Part shown: positions 58,194 to 64,000 of the stretch, piece after piece
How positions within the stretch are numbered: the first letter of the stretch is position 1
Layout: each line of letters opens with the position of its first letter
From: JBFMFR01 sp040752025
Lineage (GTDB): Bacteria > Chloroflexota > Anaerolineae > Anaerolineales > UBA4823
DNA length: 64,000 nucleotides
Assembly (NCBI GenBank): GCA_040752025.1
Contig: JBFMFR010000033.1
Coordinates: 1-64,000 of the forward strand
Direction of reading: 5' to 3'
Notes under the pieces: model-generated
What the model was told of the DNA's origin: nothing
Databases searched by the model: none
The model's input: the letters and a program-made list of their open reading frames with translations, nothing else
Position numbers and translations under genes: made by a program

Positions 58194-58793
58194 TTACCGG
58201 ATGGAAGCCAGGAAGGCCTCCACCAGGGCCTGGTCCCAGGCTTCCAGTGTGCCCGCCACGATCAGGATCACATCGCCTTGCTTGCCGGCGAACACCCCAA
58301 TCCACTGGCGCACCGGGCGTTGGTCTTCATCTTCCCCCTCGCGCACGCTCAAGCTGACAGTTTGGCCGCGGATGGTGGCCGTTTGTTCTCCCACGCGCCG
58401 GGTATCGTAGTGGCGGTTGCCCACATCGCGCGCCCAGGCTTCTTCGATGCTCTCGCGATACTGCTGGTTTTCAGGGTCGCTAATCTTGAGCGTCTCGTTT
58501 TGGATTTCGAAGAACAGTTCGCTGGGCTGTTCGATGCGGTCGATGATCACTATGCTGGCCTCCTGGAACTGCAGCGACCGGGTTTCCTGGTAGCCGGACG
58601 GCAGATCGTAATCGATCAGGGCGCGGGCGCGTTGAGCCGCCAATGTCGGGTCATGATCCCAGAAGCGCGCCCGAAAGGTTTGCAGCGTTTTCGGGCCAAG
58701 TTTAATGCCCAGGACCCAGCACAGGATACATATTCCCAGGCCGCTGCCCAACAGAATGGCCAGCCGGCCCCAGCGAATTTTTCGATCTTTCAT
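58194..58793 (-). CDS. membrane-anchored protein of unknown function
   Basis: 199 residues, not recognised. A basic N-terminus and one membrane helix (LAILLGSGLGICILCWVLGI, ~10-29) are followed by an extracytoplasmic region with QRARALIDYDLPSGYQETRSLQFQEASIVIIDR and a regular alternation of short strands, ending WDQALVEAFLASIR. The sequence has no cysteines outside the helix and no catalytic motif that I can see. It lies 16 bases after the ABC permease gene and could assist that transporter. ATG at 58793 after GGAGATCGAG. Confidence 0.6.
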   Translation of the reverse strand: MKDRKIRWGRLAILLGSGLGICILCWVLGIKLGPKTLQTFRARFWDHDPTLAAQRARALIDYDLPSGYQETRSLQFQEASIVIIDRIEQPSELFFEIQNETLKISDPENQQYRESIEEAWARDVGNRHYDTRRVGEQTATIRGQTVSLSVREGEDEDQRPVRQWIGVFAGKQGDVILIVAGTLEAWDQALVEAFLASIR

Positions 58794-58809
58794 CTCGATC
58801 TCCAGATTG

Positions 58810-60426
58810 TTAGAGTCTCATCTGCCGCTGGCGGCCGGCCAGCGCGGCTCCCAAGAGCAGCAGCGTGGCCGCCATATACAGCCATGGGATACCCGCTGCA
58901 ATCATCTCCGGGAAGCGTCCCATGAAATCCAGGAAAGGCACGTTTTGGATTGCCACCAGGTACCAGAGAAATAGATAGAAGGCTTCGAACAGGCGGCTGC
59001 CGCCGCTCCAGCAGCCGAAAACCAGGGCCAGGCTGGGCAGGAAAGCCGCTCCGACCAGCACGGACAGCAGAGCGGCCCAATCTCCGCTCAGCGCCAGGCG
59101 GAGCGCTACGCCGCTGCCCATGCCCAGCGCCACCAGGAAGCCCACCAGCCAGGTGGCGGCGAACTGCTGCCGCAGCGGGTGCGGGCCGGAAAAAACGATC
59201 TGGTGGGTGCGGTAGTGCACCTCCCGGCTGCCCATCCCCGACCAGCGGAATAGCGGCCAGAGCCAGGCCAGCGGCAGTACGATCAGGTGCGCCATCGGCA
59301 GTTCAACGATCCATGTCGCTGCAATCAGGCCCAGCGCAACCAGGTACCACAGCCAGCTTACGCCCTTGAAGGCCAGGCGCATCTCGGCCAGTAGCACTTG
59401 CCTGTACAGGGACGCGGGCTGCTCGTTCATCGCTACCGGCGATAAAGTTATGGGTCGGGCGGAGGCTTGGGCAGTTGAGAACACATCCAGTGGTTCATCA
59501 TCGCTCTCGGCGGGTTGCACCACGAAGGCGATCAGGGCTTCTTTCAAACGCTCGAGCAGCGATCCTGGCGTATTCTTGCCGGCCCTGGCCGGGTCGAAGC
59601 GATGGAAGAAGAGCGCTGTCAGCAGCACCACAGCCAGGCCGGCCAGCACGAACCCCAATCGGGGCAGCAGCATGCTGCCTGTCCAGGTGATGCCTTCGTA
59701 TGTGAAGGTCGTCAGATAGCTCAAGGGAGCAGCATCGATGTCGATCTGGCGCGAGGGGTTGCAGTGCGCGAAGTGCCTGGCACATGCCTGGTAGACGCTC
59801 GGCCACAGCACTGACCGTCCCTGGAAATCGCTCAAGACCGCCAGTAAGCCATAGGCGAAGAAGTAAACCACGTTACCCAGGCCTCCGCGCAGCCAGTTGA
59901 TGCTCTCGAACAGCACCGCCAGCGCTGCTACCAGCGCCAGGGAGGGCAGCAGAACCAGCAAGAGGGGCGAGGCCAGCGCCCACACTCGGATGTGCAAGTC
60001 TTCGCCGCGCAGCAGTTGCAGCAGCAGCGCTGCCAGGGTCATTGCTGCGATCATCGAGCCCAACACGGCCAGGTTGCTCAGCCATTTGCCCAGCAGGTAG
60101 GTAGCTTTGCTGATGGGTGTGGTGGCGATGATCTCGCCCACCCCGCTCCGGCGGTCGTGTTCGATGGCGTTCTTCACCAGGTAGAACCCGAACAGCAAGA
60201 AGAACTCGCCCATCAGCAAGGTGACGGCGGTGCCGATCCAGGCCGAGTTATACACGGGCCGGTAGCCGCCCAGCACCAGGTGGGCGTACACGGGCGCGTC
60301 CATGGCCGGGATGAAGAAATAGGTTAGGGCAACCGAGAAGAGCAGCATGAACAGGAAGCTCGGGCGGCGCACGCGCTCCAGAAAATCAGCTTTCATCAAG
60401 TGGTAGAGGACGCGGATCAGGTTCAT
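58810..60426 (-). CDS. ABC-2 type exporter permease, duplicated/large form
   Basis: 538 residues with about 12 predicted membrane helices arranged as two six-helix halves. The first half opens LYHLMKADFLERVRRPSFLFMLLFSVALTYFF with EIIATTPISKATYLLGKW (the conserved loop of ABC-2 permeases), the second VLLAEMRLAFKGVSWLWYLVALGLIAATW with a similar loop. A polar linker of about 55 residues (PAESDDEPLDVFST...) joins them. It functions with the ATPase gene 12 bases upstream. The substrate is unknown. ATG at 60426. Confidence 0.87.
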   Translation of the reverse strand: MNLIRVLYHLMKADFLERVRRPSFLFMLLFSVALTYFFIPAMDAPVYAHLVLGGYRPVYNSAWIGTAVTLLMGEFFLLFGFYLVKNAIEHDRRSGVGEIIATTPISKATYLLGKWLSNLAVLGSMIAAMTLAALLLQLLRGEDLHIRVWALASPLLLVLLPSLALVAALAVLFESINWLRGGLGNVVYFFAYGLLAVLSDFQGRSVLWPSVYQACARHFAHCNPSRQIDIDAAPLSYLTTFTYEGITWTGSMLLPRLGFVLAGLAVVLLTALFFHRFDPARAGKNTPGSLLERLKEALIAFVVQPAESDDEPLDVFSTAQASARPITLSPVAMNEQPASLYRQVLLAEMRLAFKGVSWLWYLVALGLIAATWIVELPMAHLIVLPLAWLWPLFRWSGMGSREVHYRTHQIVFSGPHPLRQQFAATWLVGFLVALGMGSGVALRLALSGDWAALLSVLVGAAFLPSLALVFGCWSGGSRLFEAFYLFLWYLVAIQNVPFLDFMGRFPEMIAAGIPWLYMAATLLLLGAALAGRQRQMRL

Positions 60427-60438
60427 GGCGCAGCGCCT

Positions 60439-61326
60439 CTAGTTGGAGTGCGCAGGCTGGGCCAATCCCTGGATGTAGTAGAGATAGGCATCTTCCAAAG
60501 TGGCCGGAACCGGCCCGGCATGGCTGTTGGGCGCTTGCTCGGCGATGGCGCGCACGTGCACGCCATTGCTGCGCCGGGCGGTGCTGCTGATTAGATATTG
60601 CTGTTTTGCTGCGTCCAATTCGCCGCTAGAGAGGATCCAGGTCCACACTTTGCCCTCCGCCGCCCTCAAGAGCGCTTCCGGGGTCTGGTGCACGATCAAA
60701 TGGCCTTTGTTCATGATTGCAATCGAAGTGGCGGCGGCCTCTACATCCGATACGATGTGCGTGGAGAGGATTACGATGCGTTCGCTGGCCAGGTCGGCGA
60801 TCAGGGCGCGGAAGCGCATGCGTTCTTCTGGGTCCAGGCCGGCGGTGGGTTCGTCCACGATCAGGATCTTGGGATCGTTGAGCAGCGCCTGGGCAATGCC
60901 GGCGCGCTGCCTCATGCCGCCGGAATAGCCGCCCAATGGGCGTTTGGCGGAGTCCATCAGGTTGACCAGGTGCAGCAGTTCTTCGATGCGCTGCCGTGCA
61001 GAGCGGCGCTCCAGGCCCTTGATGGCAGCCATGTATTCCAGGAACTCGATGGCGTTCAGGTTGGGGTACACACCAAAATCCTGGGGCAAATAGCCCAGCA
61101 CCTGCCGCAGCGCGTCGGGCTGCCTGGCGATGTCTTTTCCGTTCCAGGTTACTGTACCCTCTGAGGCCTGGGTCACCGTAGCCAGGATGCGCATCAGAGT
61201 GGATTTGCCTGCTCCGTTCGGTCCCAGCAACCCCAAGACACCCGGTTCCAGGCCCAGGTTGAAGTTGCGCAGCGCCCAAAAATTACGTCCATAATGTTTG
61301 CCAACATCTTCGATAACCAGTTGCAT
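60439..61326 (-). CDS. ABC transporter ATP-binding protein
   Basis: 295 residues, DrrA/CcmA-like exporter ATPase. Walker A LLGPNGAGKSTL (34-42 region), Q-loop LGYLPQDFG, signature YSGGMRQR, Walker B ILIVDEPTAGLDP, and switch His LSTHIVSD. The C-terminal ~65 residues form the regulatory tail usual for ABC-2 ATPases. Leader TCAAACGAAAACGAGG provides the ribosome binding site. First gene of a leftward operon with a permease, an unknown membrane protein and perhaps the hydrolase. Confidence 0.9.
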   Translation of the reverse strand: MQLVIEDVGKHYGRNFWALRNFNLGLEPGVLGLLGPNGAGKSTLMRILATVTQASEGTVTWNGKDIARQPDALRQVLGYLPQDFGVYPNLNAIEFLEYMAAIKGLERRSARQRIEELLHLVNLMDSAKRPLGGYSGGMRQRAGIAQALLNDPKILIVDEPTAGLDPEERMRFRALIADLASERIVILSTHIVSDVEAAATSIAIMNKGHLIVHQTPEALLRAAEGKVWTWILSSGELDAAKQQYLISSTARRSNGVHVRAIAEQAPNSHAGPVPATLEDAYLYYIQGLAQPAHSN

Positions 61327-61402
61327 TTTCGACCTCGTTTTCGTTTGATCTGTTAACTATACGTAAGTCTGAGCAAGATGGCTGCAATGACGGGGTGAAG
61401 GA

Positions 61403-61439
61403 GCAGTGAGGCCGGGGCTACCAGCCTCACTGCTGGTAG
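61403..61439. repeat. two overlapping, mutually exclusive hairpins
   Basis: GCAGTGAGGC (61403-61412) pairs with GCCTCACTGC (61424-61433). CTACCAG (61418-61424) pairs with CTGGTAG (61433-61439). The two stems share bases 61424 and 61433. The region lies between pepF (stop at 61499) and the ABC ATPase start. No U-tract follows, so it is not a classical terminator. Confidence 0.5.
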
Positions 61440-61498
61440 GGTGTTATGTACTAGAGGGATTGGAGCCTTTTATTACGATCATGTAGTTGATAGAGTGG

Positions 61499-63322
61499 CT
61501 ATGCCAACAGAGTCTCCAGCCGGTCCACCATACCTGCCATGACGGCGAAGGTCTCTTCCACCGGCTGCGGCGTGGATAGATCGACGCCGCCCAGTTTGAG
61601 CGCATCCAGGGGATAGAGCGAAGCGCCGGCTTTCAGGAAGCACAGGTAATCTTGCGCTGCGCCGGGCGCGCCAGACAGGACGCGCCTGGCCAGGGCGTTG
61701 GCCCCCGAGATGCCGGTGGCGTACTGGTACACGTAGTAGTCCACGTACAGGTGCGAGAAGGTCGCCCAGGTGATGCCCACTCGCTCTCGGTCCAGGTGCA
61801 CTTCGCCGCCGTAGGCCTCCTGGAAAAGGTCTGCCATCAGGTCGGTCATCGCTTCGGCGCTCAGCCCCTCGCCGCGCTCGACCCGCTGGTGGGTTTCTAG
61901 CTCGAAGCGCGCCAGCGTGGGCATGATGAAGAAGTAGCGCAAGAAGTTGGCCATGGCTTCTTCGATCAGGCCGATTTGAAAGTGAACATCCTTTTCTTTC
62001 TCCAGCAGGTAGGCGCGCACCATGGCCTGGTGGAAGTTGGAAGCCACTTCGGCCACGAACAATGAGTAGTTGCTGTAGACGAACGGTTGGTTTTGCCAGG
62101 TCAGGTAAGAGTGCATCGAATGCCCCAGTTCGTGCGCCAGGGTGCTCAGGCTGAAAATTTCATCGGTGTAGCTCATGGCGATGAAGGGATAGGTGCCCGG
62201 CGCGCCCGAGGAGAAAGCTCCAGAGAATTTGCCCTGGTTTGGGTAGATGTCCACCCAGCGTTGTTCCAGGCAGCCCTTGCGTAAGATTTCAACGTAATCA
62301 GCGCCCAGGGGGACCAATCCCTCGCAAATCCAGTCCACAGCCTGCCGGTAGGGCACAGCCTGCCGCTGCGGGGTCAAGGGCGCCCATAGATCGTAAGGCT
62401 CCAGTTGCTCAACCCCCAATGCCTTGCGCCGCAAGGCAAAGTAGCGCTGCCAGGTGGGCAGGTTCTTACGGAAGGTCTCGATCAGGTTGTGGAAGACGGC
62501 CGGGTCGACGTTCAGTGCAAACAAGGCCGCTTCCAGGGTAGCCGGGTGACGGCGGGCGCGGCTCATGAACACATTCTGTTTGATGGAAGTCGCCAGGTTA
62601 TTGGCCAGGGTGTTCTTGACCGCCAGGTGGGCGTCCATGTAATGTTCCCAGGCAGTGCGCCGGGCCGGGCGGTCGGGCTCTGCCAGGATCTTGAGCAGGT
62701 TGCCCTGGGTCACCTGGCGTTCGTGGCCTTCGCTGGTCACGGCCGGGGCGAATTTCAGGTCGGCGTCGGTGAGCATACCGGCCGTCTGGCCCACGCTGGA
62801 AAACGGGTCGGCCAGCATGCCCAGCAGTTCTTCGACTTCGGCCGAGCGTACGTGTGCTTGCTGGCGGAACAGATCAGCGAAGTAGTGGGCGTAGATCGCC
62901 AGGCGCGGCTCAATCTGCATCCACTCCTGGACAACGGCCTGCCCGATTTCGATCGTCTCGGGTTCGATGAAAGCCGCAGCCGCCAGCACCTGCCCGAATG
63001 CACCGCCGGCTTTGGCGTTCATCATCGCCGCCGCCTGGTCGCCCTTATCCACTTCGTGCTGCATACTGGCGTACATGTAAACCACATACATTCTGCGGAT
63101 AAGTTCGTCGCGCTTTTCCAGCGCGCCAGCCAGCCTGTCCGGGCCGGCTTTGACCTCACCCTGGAATTTCGCCAGGGCGGGCAGGTCAGCCTGGATGGCT
63201 TTCAGCTCGACTTCCCAGGCTTCGGCGTCCGAAAAGACGCTTTCGGCGTTCCAGGTGTGTTCGGGCGCAATGGCGCTGCGTGGCGGAATGATTTCGGTGT
63301 TTTGCGAGTTGGTTTGGGTCAT
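61499..63322 (-). CDS. pepF: oligoendopeptidase F (M3 family)
   Basis: 607 residues. The zinc site HELGH (LAHELGHSMHSYLTW, about residues 396-400) and downstream Glu (FVAEVASNFHQ) are typical of M3B/PepF. The N-terminal helical domain (~30-200) has YMYASMQHEVDKGD, the C-terminal pocket SHLYVDYYVYQYATGISGANALARRVL, both characteristic of the family. A cytoplasmic metallopeptidase that trims short peptides, often 7-17 residues. ATG at 63322 after AAGGAACTCAC. The following lipoprotein gene is 54 bases upstream, so co-transcription is likely. Confidence 0.93.
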   Translation of the reverse strand: MTQTNSQNTEIIPPRSAIAPEHTWNAESVFSDAEAWEVELKAIQADLPALAKFQGEVKAGPDRLAGALEKRDELIRRMYVVYMYASMQHEVDKGDQAAAMMNAKAGGAFGQVLAAAAFIEPETIEIGQAVVQEWMQIEPRLAIYAHYFADLFRQQAHVRSAEVEELLGMLADPFSSVGQTAGMLTDADLKFAPAVTSEGHERQVTQGNLLKILAEPDRPARRTAWEHYMDAHLAVKNTLANNLATSIKQNVFMSRARRHPATLEAALFALNVDPAVFHNLIETFRKNLPTWQRYFALRRKALGVEQLEPYDLWAPLTPQRQAVPYRQAVDWICEGLVPLGADYVEILRKGCLEQRWVDIYPNQGKFSGAFSSGAPGTYPFIAMSYTDEIFSLSTLAHELGHSMHSYLTWQNQPFVYSNYSLFVAEVASNFHQAMVRAYLLEKEKDVHFQIGLIEEAMANFLRYFFIMPTLARFELETHQRVERGEGLSAEAMTDLMADLFQEAYGGEVHLDRERVGITWATFSHLYVDYYVYQYATGISGANALARRVLSGAPGAAQDYLCFLKAGASLYPLDALKLGGVDLSTPQPVEETFAVMAGMVDRLETLLA

Positions 63323-63376
63323 GTGAGTTCCTTGTGTATCAGAGTTTGGGTATGTTCTGGCCTGCTGGGCCAGAAC

Positions 63377-63847
63377 TCAGTAAACGACGCAGTTGAGGCG
63401 AAGAGCGGCTACCCTTCCATCGGAGGCATCGATGAGCAAGTATGCCTGGCGAACGAAGGGTTCCGGGATACGCGGCGGGGCGGTAGGCGAAAGCGGTGTG
63501 ATCTCCGGCGGCTGGGTGGCGGGTAGCGGCTCCATGAGGATGTACCAATAAGTGGCGTTTGGGCGGATATCTTCCGCTACGGGAGTCTTGCCGCCGAAGC
63601 AATACAGGTTGAGCGGCTTTTGGAAGACCTCTGGCAGGCTATCTCCACGGACGGTACTTGTCTCGATTGTTTGCCAGTTGGACAGGTTATGGGAGCTGGT
63701 GTAGGGCCCTAAGGTTTCCCAGGCGATCTGTATGGCCTGCTCTTTAGCAATGGTGTTAGCAATGGGGTTAGCAATGGGGTTGCCTTGCTCATGGCAGGAA
63801 GATAGCAGCGCGGCGAGCAGACATAGCGCCAGACCGAGTCTGTTCAC
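63377..63847 (-). CDS. small lipoprotein of unknown function
   Basis: 156 residues from a GTG at 63847 that overlaps the upstream stop as GTGA. A lipoprotein signal peptide (LGLALCLLAALLSSC, lipobox LSSC) is followed by three 4-residue repeats (NPIANPIANTIA) from a 12-bp tandem. The rest is a mixed alpha/beta region (AIQIAWETLGPYTSSHNL, ATYWYILMEP, AYLLIDASDGRVAALRLNCVVY) that resembles a PepSY-like turn at the end. Not assigned to a family. A longer reading from 63925 would lack the signal peptide at the N-terminus. Confidence 0.72.
   Translation of the reverse strand: MNRLGLALCLLAALLSSCHEQGNPIANPIANTIAKEQAIQIAWETLGPYTSSHNLSNWQTIETSTVRGDSLPEVFQKPLNLYCFGGKTPVAEDIRPNATYWYILMEPLPATQPPEITPLSPTAPPRIPEPFVRQAYLLIDASDGRVAALRLNCVVY
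63744..63779 (-). repeat. 12-bp tandem repeat x3 in lipoprotein gene
   Basis: Plus-strand units TTAGCAATGGTG (63744-63755), TTAGCAATGGGG (63756-63767) and TTAGCAATGGGG (63768-63779). They encode NPIA / NPIA / NTIA directly behind the lipobox Cys, where length changes would be tolerated. Confidence 0.8.
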
Positions 63848-64000
63848 TTCTGGCCTCCATAGATGGCGTGCCCGGCTTTGATCCAGTAGACGTCCACGGC
63901 TCGGAAGCCGGCCTGCTCCAGCCATTTCAACTGGTCGAACAGGCCAGAGGGTTTGTCCATCTCGTCCGGGTAGCGGTACAGGTTCCAGCCGCCTCGCTGG
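63844..64000 (-). CDS. class I SAM methyltransferase, C-terminal end only
   Basis: The minus strand is open from the window edge to a TGA at 63844-63846. The last ~50 residues include PDEMDKPSGLFDQLKWLEQAGFRAVDVYWIKAG and end AIYGGQK. The pattern of a QLxWLxxAGF helix followed by a DVYW strand is the usual C-terminus of class I methyltransferases. The 5' end lies outside the window. The stop overlaps the GTG of the lipoprotein gene. Confidence 0.65.
   Translation of the reverse strand, partial: QRGGWNLYRYPDEMDKPSGLFDQLKWLEQAGFRAVDVYWIKAGHAIYGGQK

Overview
The window looks like a chromosome segment of a GC-rich, gene-dense bacterium, most likely Chloroflexota (Anaerolineae or near). This is inferred from family content: lipoproteins with Thr/Pro-rich linkers and concanavalin-like domains, FHA-containing Ser/Thr kinases with thrombospondin-3 and DUF11 modules, a giant multidomain subtilase, an FmdB zinc ribbon and COG4586/COG4587/COG3694-type ABC exporters. 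No rRNA or tRNA gene and no CRISPR array was seen. No gap between genes exceeds 300 bases.

Left part (1-6.0 kb): an IS630-family transposase cut by the window edge; a leftward exporter operon (two permeases, ATPase, lipoprotein) whose promoter appears to give a leaderless mRNA; a small FmdB-type protein with a terminator; and a YwaF-like membrane protein.

Surface polysaccharide locus (6.1-23.1 kb): a leftward, tightly overlapped operon of a flippase, two methyltransferases and eight predicted glycosyltransferases, mostly joined by ATGA or TTGA junctions. It diverges from an O-antigen-ligase/TPR protein and a WecA-like initiating transferase fused to a partial FlaA1/CapD-like module. Together they give lipid-linked initiation, assembly, flipping and ligation or polymerisation.

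Middle (23.1-48.7 kb): a 2028-residue subtilase, a C45-type acyltransferase/peptidase, a creatininase-family protein, a PH/SHOCT membrane protein and a methyltransferase-nucleotidyltransferase fusion. A long leftward operon follows: active FHA kinase, FHA pseudokinase, ROK protein, patatin, MrfA-like helicase with an inserted HNH motif, MrfB-like exonuclease, MFS transporter.

Right part (48.7-64 kb): a leftward operon fadR - alkyl-DHAP-synthase-like - glpD-like - FGGY kinase, with a 17-bp FadR-type operator at the predicted transcription start, and a divergent GMC oxidoreductase followed by an HD hydrolase. This is the best candidate for an undescribed system: an acyl-CoA-responsive glycerol-3-phosphate / ether-lipid / fatty-alcohol module. 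Then come an alpha/beta hydrolase, a second ABC operon, oligoendopeptidase F, a small lipoprotein and a truncated methyltransferase.

Across the window runs a dispersed short palindrome, GCGGAACAGGAAGTTCCGC and variants. It lies mostly inside coding sequence. At two gene junctions it places an AGGAA Shine-Dalgarno-like loop seven bases before an overlapping ATGA. One copy carries paired substitutions in both arms.
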